21,904 nucleotides of DNA from Firmicutes bacterium UBA4882 (GTDB taxonomy: Bacteria; Bacillota; UBA4882), in contig DHDG01000068.1 in assembly GCA_002399265.1 (NCBI GenBank), positions 29,672 to 51,575 of the forward strand. Direction: 5' to 3'. Numbering within the stretch: the first letter of the stretch is position 1; each line of letters begins with the position of its first letter. The translations under genes were made by a program, and so were the position numbers. Positions 1-6,760 of the stretch are shown one piece after another. The notes below the pieces were generated by a model that was not told the DNA's origin, ran no database searches, and saw only the letters and a list, made by a program, of their open reading frames with translations.

Positions 1-1
1 A

Positions 2-1219
2 TCCACAGCCGCATCCCCATCTGCATTCCCCCACAATCTCGTCGACGTTTTTCAAATTGGGGATGGTTATCAGCCGCTGATTGGCAACTGGCTGGAGAGT
101 AATGGCCAATTCCCAAGCGGACTGCCATACCTGGCTGCCAATATCAAAGAGGCGGGATTGCGTCCCGGCATCTGGCTGGCACCATTTTTGGTCGCTCCGA
201 ATGCGCCGGTCAGCCGAGAGCATCCCGATTGGCTGTTGCGCAACAATCACGGACGGCCCGTCACTGCCTGCATTAATCCGCAATGGATCTCCAAAAGGCT
301 GTTCGCCCTTGATCTTACGCATCCAGAAGTTTTGGACTACCTCGTCCAACTCTTTAAGACGCTTACGCAAGACTGGGGTTTTGATTTCATTGAAGCCGAC
401 TATCTGTATGCCGCAGCTTTACCCGCTGCCCGCCATAATCCGATTTACTCGGACGCGGGTGCGCTCCGGCTTGGTTTGGAAGCAGTCCGTCACGGCTGCG
501 GCGAACGGGTTTTCCTGCTAGCCTCCGGCTGCCCAATCAGCCCCGCAATCGGTATTGCCGACGGTATGGGCATTACGCCCGGTTGCGCGCCATTCTGGTC
601 AGACCGTATGGTCCGCAAGTTCGGCAACGACTTTAACCTGCGTTCCATGGAAAATGCCACCCGCAATACTATCACGCGCTCATATATGAATCGACGCTTG
701 TGGCTCAATGCGCCCGACAGTATAGTCCTGCGCGTAGATGAGGTTACCAGACCCAGGCTTACTGAAGATGAGATCCGCTCTTTCGCTACGGCTTCCGCTG
801 TGCTGGGGGGAATCACGACTTTTTCGGAGCGTTTGGTGGGTCTTGATCCTGAGTACCGCAAAGTTTTCCGTCAACTAGCGGCGTTTGGCAAAGATCAGCC
901 ATTCGATGCCGTGGACAACCATTCCGCTGGCACCGTGCCTGCGCTGGCGTTTACCTCCCCGTCTGCCCCGGACCTGTTGTTAAATGCGTTTCCCTCTGTC
1001 TTCCGGCGCAGCGGGCTTTGCCATGACTATCTTGCCTTATTCAATAACTCCGCCATCCCGAAATCCATGGCGGTTGATTTGGAGCGGCTCTTTTCAGAAC
1101 GCACCTTCCCCCAACAATCTATGGAATTCTGGACCGGCGAAAAGTTTGAAATAAGAGGCTCCATCCTGGAAATGACTGTCCCACCACATGGATGCCGTTT
1201 TTTCGTCTTGCCGAAATAA
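2..1219 (+). CDS. GH36 alpha-galactosidase-like protein, C-terminal part (5' end outside window)
   Basis: The frame is open from the first bases of the window, so the start lies upstream; 405 residues are visible. The opening stretch (FQIGDGYQ, then GLRPGIWLAPF about 30 residues on) is the start of the GH36/melibiase TIM barrel, which hydrolyses terminal alpha-galactosides. GFDFIEADYLYAAAL matches the strand carrying the catalytic nucleophile; the Asp is kept, but the Lys that usually sits two residues before it is Glu. The acid/base segment, normally of the form DxMRIGPDxAPxW, reads DGMGITPGCAPFW, so the Arg and the catalytic Asp are both missing. The C-terminal beta domain is complete and ends at a TAA. 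The fold is therefore clear, but classical retaining activity is doubtful. It may be a divergent or inactive paralogue. Family motifs are compared from memory, not from an alignment. Confidence 0.85.
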   Translation, partial: STAASPSAFPHNLVDVFQIGDGYQPLIGNWLESNGQFPSGLPYLAANIKEAGLRPGIWLAPFLVAPNAPVSREHPDWLLRNNHGRPVTACINPQWISKRLFALDLTHPEVLDYLVQLFKTLTQDWGFDFIEADYLYAAALPAARHNPIYSDAGALRLGLEAVRHGCGERVFLLASGCPISPAIGIADGMGITPGCAPFWSDRMVRKFGNDFNLRSMENATRNTITRSYMNRRLWLNAPDSIVLRVDEVTRPRLTEDEIRSFATASAVLGGITTFSERLVGLDPEYRKVFRQLAAFGKDQPFDAVDNHSAGTVPALAFTSPSAPDLLLNAFPSVFRRSGLCHDYLALFNNSAIPKSMAVDLERLFSERTFPQQSMEFWTGEKFEIRGSILEMTVPPHGCRFFVLPK

Positions 1220-1240
1220 GGATAGCGCCGGCCGCACTCT

Positions 1241-1289
1241 ACCGCCGCGTCCCGCCGCCGCATCCTACCGCCGCATCCCACCGCCGCCC
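1241..1289. repeat. 13-bp tandem repeat, about 3.8 copies
   Basis: The unit is ACCGCCGCATCCC with one or two changes per copy: 1241-1253, 1254-1266, 1267-1279 and a partial copy at 1280-1289. It lies 21 bases after the GH36 stop codon and before the hairpin at 1326-1352. It is noncoding and C-rich on the plus strand. A related GCCGCATCCCC occurs at the very start of the window inside the GH36 gene. Confidence 0.75.
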
Positions 1290-1318
1290 CATATCGCTGC
1301 ACGCTGCCGCCCTCCAAT

Positions 1319-1352
1319 AAAAAAACCATCCCGCAAACTTTTTACGGGATGG
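1319..1352 (-). terminator. Rho-independent terminator of the small unknown gene
   Basis: CCATCCCG (1326-1333) pairs perfectly with CGGGATGG (1345-1352) across an 11-base loop. Read on the minus strand, the stem is followed by seven T (1325-1319). It lies 26 bases past the stop of the minus-strand gene ending at 1379. There is no T-run on the plus side, so it does not obviously serve the GH36 gene. Confidence 0.8.
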
Positions 1353-1378
1353 CTATGCAAATGACACAATGCGGATTA

Positions 1379-1798
1379 CTACTGAATTTTCGGATACGAT
1401 TGCGGAAGCAATTCATTAACGGCGTTGATAATATCCTCTATTTCGCTGATTGGACTGCAGGTGCGTGTGTTCACCACATGTGATTCACCATCGAGGACAA
1501 CTTTAACGTATCTTTGCATACAGTTGCGCGAGTTACGCTCGTTGTAAAGCTCTTTCAATCTAAAAAAGCCGACTTTACGTATTACGGAAATCAGTTTTTC
1601 CAAGCGTTCTGCGCTTAAGTTGAAAGCATACTTCTGAGACATCAAACGCCCCCCGGAAAGTCCCGGATGCACAACATAAGAGCAATCACCCCAAGAAGAA
1701 ATCTCAACATCACAGCCATTTTCCCACGCAGAGCTTCCCGTATGAAGCACCAGAGCAAAACGTTCTTCCCGCATCGGGTCGACTGCCGCGCAAATCAC
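1379..1798 (-). CDS. Small protein of unknown function
   Basis: I do not recognise this protein. With the GTG start at 1798 it has 139 residues. It is soluble, with no signal peptide or membrane segment; the C-terminal half (about residues 60-139) looks like an alpha/beta domain with a helix LSAERLEKLISVIRKVGFFRL, a strand KVVLDG, and a final helix ISEIEDIINAVNELL. Four cysteines lack metal-site spacing. The start was chosen because a perfect AAGGAGG (1813-1807) lies 8 bases before the GTG. The frame stays open to an ATG at 1906, but that ATG has no ribosome binding site and the extra stretch contains a 14-bp palindrome that looks like an operator. The gene has its own terminator at 1319-1352 and is divergent from tldD. 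Confidence 0.6.
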   Translation of the reverse strand: MICAAVDPMREERFALVLHTGSSAWENGCDVEISSWGDCSYVVHPGLSGGRLMSQKYAFNLSAERLEKLISVIRKVGFFRLKELYNERNSRNCMQRYVKVVLDGESHVVNTRTCSPISEIEDIINAVNELLPQSYPKIQ

Positions 1799-1825
1799 CG
1801 CATTGTCCTCCTTCAAAAGATGTAT

Positions 1826-1839
1826 TTGTGTATACACAA
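1826..1839. promoter_or_regulatory. Perfect 14-bp palindrome, candidate operator
   Basis: TTGTGTATACACAA is identical to its own reverse complement. It ends 27 bases before the GTG start proposed at 1798 and 12 bases before the AAGGAGG site, where an operator near a transcription start would lie. The symmetry suits a dimeric helix-turn-helix repressor; which family is unknown. No convincing consensus promoter was found beside it. Confidence 0.45.
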
Positions 1840-1945
1840 TACAAGAACCCATTTCTATTTGAAATCCGTAAAATCCTTCTGGCACAGCAAAACATTTTTG
1901 ATGCATTTTGGGATACTATATTTCGCAAGGCGATTTATTCGGATT

Positions 1946-1975
1946 TTGAAGGATTATTTTCTTCAAAACGATAAT
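1946..1975 (+). promoter_or_regulatory. Possible promoter of tldD-tldE
   Basis: TTGAAG (1946-1951), an 18-base spacer, and GATAAT (1970-1975) resemble a housekeeping promoter, with 4/6 and 5/6 consensus matches. Two inverted repeats overlap it. The transcript would have an untranslated leader of about 125 bases. This is a weak match with no other support. Confidence 0.35.
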
Positions 1976-2107
1976 CTATTATCTATATCAATCCGGTAGC
2001 TGCAAGCCCAAGCCCGGAAGCGGTAAGTCTGATGAGCCATTGCCCATTCCAGCAGCCTGGCAGCCAACCGGCAGACAACTAAGACCGATTATGACTGGGA
2101 GGGTAAA

Positions 2108-3487
2108 GTGTTGAAAGAAACTATTTTGCGCGCATTAGCCGAATCAGATGTCGACTATTGCGAAATCCGCCTGGAAGAAAGCGACCGCACGATGATTAGT
2201 TTTCGCGGACCCGTACTGGAATCCTGCGACCGTTCGGCGGAACTGGGCGGCAATGTGCGGGCACTCTATAAAGGCGCCTGGGGTTTTACTTCATTTAATG
2301 ATATGAGCGATTTACCCGAAAAAGTAAGGCTGGCCTGCCGCCAGGCACACATTACCGGTACGCTGAAAAACGGGCGCAGCCAACTGGCACCTGCACCAAT
2401 CGTGCATGACAACGTTGCCCTGGAAGTAATTCAAGATCCCCGTGATGTCAGTCTGGCTGATAAAGTTGCCCTGCTTGGCAAATACAACAAATTGATGCTG
2501 GATTATCATGAGGCCATCAAGAGCACTTCCATCTACTACTTCGATGAATATCGCCAAATTACTTTTGCCAACAGCGCGGGTACATACATCGTTCAGGAAA
2601 AGAGCGACCTGGGATGCAACATCACCGCAATCGCCAGCAATGGCACTCTAACTACCCAGCGGACGACCAGCGCCGGCGGTTCCAATGGCTTTCAGGTAGT
2701 GCCAAGACTAGAGGATGCCATTAAGAAATCCTGCCGGATTGCGGTGGATCTTCTGGCCGCTGAGCCGGTTAAGGGCGGACAGTATACCGTAATTCTGGAT
2801 CCTGATTTGGCTGGTGTTTTCATTCATGAGGCTTTTGGCCACCTGAGCGAAGCCGATGAGGTAGCTGATAACGAAAACATGAAGAAATTGATGACTCTGG
2901 GGACGCGCTTTGGTCCGGAGATTCTGAATGTCTATGACTCTGGAATTGAGCCCGGGCACCGCGGAGTCGCCAAGTACGACGACGAAGGGGTGGCCATGCA
3001 GCGTACGCCACTGATCGAGAACGGGATCCTGGTCGGCCGGCTGCATTCGCGTGAAAGCGCCGGTAAAATGGGCGAAAAGCCGACTGGCAGTGCCCGGGCG
3101 CTGAATTATAATTTCCCGCCCATCTGCCGAATGCGGGTCACCTACATTGAACAAGGCCAGACCGCTTTCGAGGATATGATTAAGGGTATTCCCCTGGGGA
3201 TTTATGCAGTTGGCGCTTACGGCGGGGAGACTAACGGAGAAATGTTTACTTTTACCGCCGCCGAAGCCTACATGATTCGCGACGGCAATATCGCCGAACT
3301 GGTCAGGGATGTCACTTTGACGGGTAATCTGATGACTACGCTGAAGAACATCGAAATGATCGGCAACGACAAGTATTTGCAAGATAGCGCCGGAGGATGC
3401 GGCAAAGGTGCCCAAGTGCCACTGCCGACCTGTGAAGGCTCACCACATATCCGCATTAAGAATGTGACCATCGGAGGTGTGAAATAA
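2108..3487 (+). CDS. tldD: TldD family metalloprotease subunit
   Basis: This is the catalytic subunit of the TldD/TldE (PmbA) zinc metalloprotease. In other bacteria the heterodimer trims unfolded peptides and the leader peptides of some ribosomally made peptide antibiotics. The HExxxH motif is present as HEAFGH (residues 240-245). The conserved C-terminal GGCGKG, whose Cys is the third metal ligand in the E. coli protein, is at about 429-434. The length of 459 residues is normal. The start is GTG at 2108 or TTG at 2111: GGGAGGG (2097-2103) leaves 4 or 7 bases respectively, so TTG has the better spacing. The stop overlaps the next ATG by one base (TAATG), giving tight coupling with tldE. No precursor peptide was recognised nearby. 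Confidence 0.93.
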   Translation: MLKETILRALAESDVDYCEIRLEESDRTMISFRGPVLESCDRSAELGGNVRALYKGAWGFTSFNDMSDLPEKVRLACRQAHITGTLKNGRSQLAPAPIVHDNVALEVIQDPRDVSLADKVALLGKYNKLMLDYHEAIKSTSIYYFDEYRQITFANSAGTYIVQEKSDLGCNITAIASNGTLTTQRTTSAGGSNGFQVVPRLEDAIKKSCRIAVDLLAAEPVKGGQYTVILDPDLAGVFIHEAFGHLSEADEVADNENMKKLMTLGTRFGPEILNVYDSGIEPGHRGVAKYDDEGVAMQRTPLIENGILVGRLHSRESAGKMGEKPTGSARALNYNFPPICRMRVTYIEQGQTAFEDMIKGIPLGIYAVGAYGGETNGEMFTFTAAEAYMIRDGNIAELVRDVTLTGNLMTTLKNIEMIGNDKYLQDSAGGCGKGAQVPLPTCEGSPHIRIKNVTIGGVK

Positions 3488-4782
3488 TGGAGCGTTTGAT
3501 CGAAAAAGCGGCTCAACGCGGCTGCACTGCTGAAGTGTTCAGTAGTTCCGCCGTTGAAAATACTGTTGAAGTCAACGATAACCAACTGAAAAATCTTAAA
3601 TCCACCGATACACACGACACGATCCTGCGCGTCATCCGTAACGGAAAAATCGGCTTGGCTTCCAGCTCCAGACCGAATGACGGTGACAACTTGCTAAAAA
3701 ATGCGATGGACACTTCCGAGTTCGGTACTGAGGCCGCTTTTACATTTCCGGAGCCTGCCAAACTGCCGCAGCCGGAAATCTACGACCCCACGTTGGAGTC
3801 TTTGTCAATTGAGGAACTGGTGCACATTGCCACCAGCCTTGCGGCGGAGCTGCAGAAAGAGGACCCGCACATTCTGGCTTTTACACAGGTCAGCCGCGTC
3901 TATTCGGAATACCATCTGGCTAACACCTCTGGATTTGATGCTAGCTTCAAGAAGACCCTTTTCGCAGTAGTCGCCGCGGTTAACCTCACAGAAGGATCCA
4001 ATATGCTGTCAATTTACGATTTTAGGCTGGGCACCCATCGCGACTTTGGCCTCGCTGCCCTCATCGAACGTGTCTTGACGGACTTCCGCATCGCCCGCCG
4101 CAATGTTGCTCTAGCAGCCGGTGAATACCCGGTCATCATGAGCCCCGAGGCGATGGGGAACCTGCTCCGTCCAATTATCGCTTGTTTGGACGGCCGCGCG
4201 GTCGTCAAAGGCATTTCACCTTGGAAAGATCGTCTTGGCGAGAAGATGTTTGATGAGACCTTCAGCCTTTATGATGATGGCACCATCGCACGCAGCATCT
4301 CCAGCGGCTATTTCGACAGCGAAGGCGTGCCCATGCAGCGCACGGCTTTGGTTGAAAACGGCGTGATCCGCAATTACCTGCTGAATTTGCAGACTGCTGC
4401 CCAACTCAAGATGGCGCCTACCGGCAATGGCAGCCGTGAAGGGGGCAACTCGCCTATTCCCGGAACGACAACCTTGACGGCACCGGCCGGACAGACCAGT
4501 ATCGATGACATGATCAAGGGCATCAAGCAAGGCATTCTGGTTGATCAGCTAATGGGTGCCTGGGCTGGTAACCCTTATACCGGTGCCATTAATGGCAATA
4601 TTGCTCTGGGTTACAAGATTGAGAACGGCCGCCGCGTGGGCCGCGTTAAGGACTGCATGTTTTCGATCAACGCCTTTGAGGGCTTCAAGAGCCAATTCCT
4701 GGGTTGCAGCAAAGAACTGATCAAAACCCCGAATGCAGTGCTACCCTACTTCCTGTTCGACAAAGTTAATATCAGCGGTTAA
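3487..4782 (+). CDS. tldE: TldE/PmbA family protease partner subunit
   Basis: This is the non-catalytic partner of TldD in the cytoplasmic TldD/TldE protease. It has 431 residues and follows the same architecture as TldD, including the YFDSEGVPMQRTALVENG segment that parallels DDEGVAMQRTPLIENG in TldD. It lacks the HExxxH motif, as expected for TldE. The conserved tail segment with GNPYTGAINGNIALGY is present. Translation starts at the ATG overlapping the tldD stop, with GGAGGTG just upstream. The pair forms a two-gene operon that ends at the hairpin 4804-4829. A full-length pair in this order suggests a functional heterodimer; the substrate cannot be inferred here. Confidence 0.92.
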   Translation: MERLIEKAAQRGCTAEVFSSSAVENTVEVNDNQLKNLKSTDTHDTILRVIRNGKIGLASSSRPNDGDNLLKNAMDTSEFGTEAAFTFPEPAKLPQPEIYDPTLESLSIEELVHIATSLAAELQKEDPHILAFTQVSRVYSEYHLANTSGFDASFKKTLFAVVAAVNLTEGSNMLSIYDFRLGTHRDFGLAALIERVLTDFRIARRNVALAAGEYPVIMSPEAMGNLLRPIIACLDGRAVVKGISPWKDRLGEKMFDETFSLYDDGTIARSISSGYFDSEGVPMQRTALVENGVIRNYLLNLQTAAQLKMAPTGNGSREGGNSPIPGTTTLTAPAGQTSIDDMIKGIKQGILVDQLMGAWAGNPYTGAINGNIALGYKIENGRRVGRVKDCMFSINAFEGFKSQFLGCSKELIKTPNAVLPYFLFDKVNISG

Positions 4783-4799
4783 GCGCTCGTCCGCAGCGT

Positions 4800-4836
4800 A
4801 AAAAAGAACCGTCCTATAGGGCGGTTCTTGTGTTTT
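4800..4836. terminator. Bidirectional Rho-independent terminator between tldE and the DegV gene
   Basis: AAGAACCGTCC (4804-4814) pairs with GGGCGGTTCTT (4819-4829) around a TATA loop, with one G-T pair. On the plus strand it is followed by GTGTTTT; on the minus strand by a run of T (complement of 4800-4805). It lies between two convergent genes and can stop both. The same 11-mer AAGAACCGTCC recurs in the hairpin at 5962-5972. Confidence 0.85.
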
Positions 4837-4897
4837 CAGCTAGGCGAGGCGCATCCAAGGCACATCGCGCCACGGCCAATCGTCTACGCTCAGGGCT

Positions 4898-5749
4898 TTA
4901 CTCTTTTTCGATGTACAGAATGCCAATCGTACCAGGACCGCAATGGCAGGAAATGACCGCTCCGGCTTCCGTGGTGACGATGTTGGCCTCCGGAACAATT
5001 TTGGCTACTTTGTCATACAGAAACTTGGATTCCGGAACCCCAGCGCTATGGGTGATCGAAATCATATGCGGGTCTACTTTTTCCGGTTTGCCAAGCTGTA
5101 CAGCGACCAGCTCCAAGAGTGCCTTCTCCCATTTACCGCGTACTTTTTCAATAACCGACATTTTGCCATCAGCAACGCCAATCATAGGATGAACATTAAG
5201 CAAATTGCCCATCACAGCCTGCGCCACATTGAGCCGGCCGCCCTTGTACAGATAATCCAAATTGTGTACGATAAACGCCACTCTGATGCGGGGCACCAGC
5301 CGCTCGAGCTCTTTGACAATTGCATCAGCAGTCTGTCCTTTCCCAACCATTTCGGCGGCCCGGCATGTCAGCAGCCCAATACCCATGGAAAGATTCCGCG
5401 AATCGACAATATGCACCCGATCAACAGCTCCCAATTCCTCGACGGCATTGGCGGCGGAGTTGATCGTTCCTGACAATCCCGATGAAAGGGCGACGTAAAT
5501 CACTTCATCCCCGGCATCCAGAATCGGCTTAAATACTTTGGTGAAATCGCCCGGGGTGGCTTGGGTTGACTTCGGGTGGACTTTCATTTCCTTGACTTTG
5601 TCATAGAAAATGGTGCCGCGAAAATCCGTAGTATCTGCGAAAACCCGACTCCCAAAAACGACTGACAGCGGCACTACGATAATATTAAAACGTTGGATGA
5701 GTTCCGGCGATAAGTCTGCGGTGCTATCGGTGACAATTTTGATTGCCAT
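4898..5749 (-). CDS. DegV family fatty-acid-binding protein
   Basis: Proteins of the DegV/FakB fold bind a fatty acid in the cytoplasm; some present it to the kinase FakA for phosphorylation. The N-terminal signature KIVTDSTADL, the STQATPGDF segment (about 61-69), and the SSGLSGT loop (about 89-95) that binds the lipid carboxylate are all present. So is the second-domain signature LDYLYKGGRL. With the ATG at 5749 the length is 283 residues, normal for the family. This start was preferred over the ATG at 5770 because AAGGAG lies 8 bases before it. The gene is monocistronic, convergent with tldE, and shares the terminator at 4800-4836. No fakA is visible here, so a role in fatty-acid activation is only an inference from the family. 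Confidence 0.92.
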   Translation of the reverse strand: MAIKIVTDSTADLSPELIQRFNIIVVPLSVVFGSRVFADTTDFRGTIFYDKVKEMKVHPKSTQATPGDFTKVFKPILDAGDEVIYVALSSGLSGTINSAANAVEELGAVDRVHIVDSRNLSMGIGLLTCRAAEMVGKGQTADAIVKELERLVPRIRVAFIVHNLDYLYKGGRLNVAQAVMGNLLNVHPMIGVADGKMSVIEKVRGKWEKALLELVAVQLGKPEKVDPHMISITHSAGVPESKFLYDKVAKIVPEANIVTTEAGAVISCHCGPGTIGILYIEKE

Positions 5750-5883
5750 CTTAATCTCTCCTTGTCTCATTGTTGGCCTGACGCATTATGTTCAGCGGCA
5801 TGCTATCATTTTGACATGTAATCATATTTTGTTGACCTTTTTGATCAGATCTTCGTGCCTTTTTGTAAATTCCCTTCCTGCGA

Positions 5884-5906
5884 CAATAAATGCCAAGGAG
5901 AGTAAC
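5884..5906 (+). repeat. Direct repeat, left copy (23 bp)
   Basis: The 23 bases at 5884-5906 are repeated at 5981-6003 with a single C/T difference. Both end in AAGGAGAGTAAC. The two copies bracket the hairpin element at 5908-5975 almost exactly. Confidence 0.85.
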
Positions 5907-5907
5907 G

Positions 5908-5975
5908 AGGGGACGGTTCTTCTGTGTCATCACTGGCAGCGGCCAAGGTAAAATGACACAGAAGAACCGTCCCCT
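5908..5975. repeat. Perfect 23-bp inverted repeat (hairpin element)
   Basis: The left arm (5908-5930, beginning AGGGGACGGTTCTTC) and right arm (5953-5975, ending GAAGAACCGTCCCCT) are perfectly complementary over 23 bp and flank a 22-base centre. This is much longer than a normal terminator, and no T-run follows. It sits upstream of sdaAB between two 23-bp direct repeats. The layout suggests a small non-autonomous mobile element or an extragenic palindromic repeat; its effect on sdaAB expression is unknown. Confidence 0.85.
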
Positions 5976-5980
5976 TGTGT

Positions 5981-6003
5981 CAATAAATGCTAAGGAGAGT
6001 AAC
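5981..6003 (+). repeat. Direct repeat, right copy (23 bp)
   Basis: Second copy of the 23-bp repeat at 5884-5906, with T instead of C at one position. It immediately follows the hairpin element and lies 55 bases upstream of the sdaAB start. Confidence 0.85.
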
Positions 6004-6058
6004 ACAGGGAAAACACCCGCTAATCACGAAAATATCAATGAAAACAGGAGGTGCCACC

Positions 6059-6760
6059 ATGGGTATTTTCGACGTCATGGGACCGGTGATGATCGGCCCA
6101 TCCAGTTCTCACACTGCAGGTGCCGCCCGTCTTGGCTATATGGCCAGACTGATTTACGGCAGGCCGATTAAGAAGGTTCAGATCACATTGTACAACTCGT
6201 TTGCGGAAACTGCCCATGGCCATGGCACAGATTTGGCCGTGGTCGGAGGATTGCTGGGCTTGCCGGTAGACAGCCCGCAATTGAGGGAGTCTCTGGCGAT
6301 CGCGGAGGCTCAAGGTATGCTCTATAATTTCGTCTGGAAACAAAACTTGGCACAGCACCCCAATACCGCCAGATTCCTTTTTTATGACATCAGAAATGGC
6401 AACAATCGCGAGAGCGGTGACGGCACCGGAACATTTTCAATCACCGGAAATTCCATCGGTGGCGGCAATGTACGCATTATCGAAATTAACGGACACCGTG
6501 TCGATTATTCCGGTTATCATGATGTCTTGATGATTACTTACCAGGATGTCCCCGGCATGATTGGCTTCATCGGTGATACACTTGGCGTGCGCCACATCAA
6601 TATTGCCTATATGTCACTCGCACGCGACGCCGTTGAGGCAACAGCCATGGCCTTTCTCAAGCTGGACGCTCCTTGCCCGCTGGAATGTGCGGACGTGCTG
6701 CGTGCTAATCCGAATGTGTTTAATGTCATCACTATCAATAAACTGGGGGACGGGATATGA
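6059..6760 (+). CDS. sdaAB: L-serine dehydratase, iron-sulfur-dependent, beta subunit
   Basis: This is the small subunit of the oxygen-sensitive L-serine dehydratase, which converts L-serine to pyruvate and ammonia using a [4Fe-4S] cluster rather than PLP. The N-terminal signature MGPSSSHTAGAARLG (about residues 11-25) is characteristic. Residues 156-226 form an ACT domain (DVLMITYQDVPGMIGFIGD), likely the serine-sensing regulatory module. The length of 233 residues is normal. The ATG at 6059 was chosen because AGGAGG lies 7 bases before it and the family signature starts there; the frame is open further upstream but into the repeat. Its end overlaps sdaAA by 4 bases (ATGA), so the two subunits are translationally coupled. 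Confidence 0.95.
   Translation: MGIFDVMGPVMIGPSSSHTAGAARLGYMARLIYGRPIKKVQITLYNSFAETAHGHGTDLAVVGGLLGLPVDSPQLRESLAIAEAQGMLYNFVWKQNLAQHPNTARFLFYDIRNGNNRESGDGTGTFSITGNSIGGGNVRIIEINGHRVDYSGYHDVLMITYQDVPGMIGFIGDTLGVRHINIAYMSLARDAVEATAMAFLKLDAPCPLECADVLRANPNVFNVITINKLGDGI

Larger units (their letters stand above)
1799..2107. other. Divergent intergenic region between the small unknown gene and tldD
   Basis: This 309-base region holds the 14-bp palindrome at 1826-1839, an inverted repeat TTTTGAAG/CTTCAAAA (1944-1951 and 1961-1968), a second GATAAT-CT-ATTATC (1970-1983), and a possible plus-strand promoter at 1946-1975. The remaining leader of about 110 bases (1984-2096) contains no open frame that I can support. 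GGGAGGG at 2097-2103 is the tldD ribosome binding site. Confidence 0.6.
5750..6058. other. Intergenic region between the DegV gene and sdaAB
   Basis: This 309-base gap separates divergent genes. The left 130 bases are AT-rich and probably hold promoters for both sides (TTGACA at 5811-5816 and TTGACC nearby), but no complete consensus pair stands out. The right half carries the hairpin element and direct repeats. AGGAGG (6046-6051) just before 6059 is the sdaAB ribosome binding site. Confidence 0.6.

Noticed and set aside
1987..2080. Faint resemblance of the tldD leader to pieces of a cobalamin riboswitch (AATCCGGTAGCTGC, then TGATGAGCC)
   Set aside because: The conserved B12 box and the CCCCGCNACTGT core are absent and the order is incomplete; the match could easily be chance. 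A cmsearch against the Rfam cobalamin model would decide.
2708..3415. 235-codon open frame on the minus strand opposite tldD
   Set aside because: It is the complement of a well-recognised TldD sequence, has no family resemblance and no good start signal.
5751..6005. Open frames reading through the hairpin element on both strands
   Set aside because: They arise from the inverted repeat itself and have no ribosome binding site or recognisable product.
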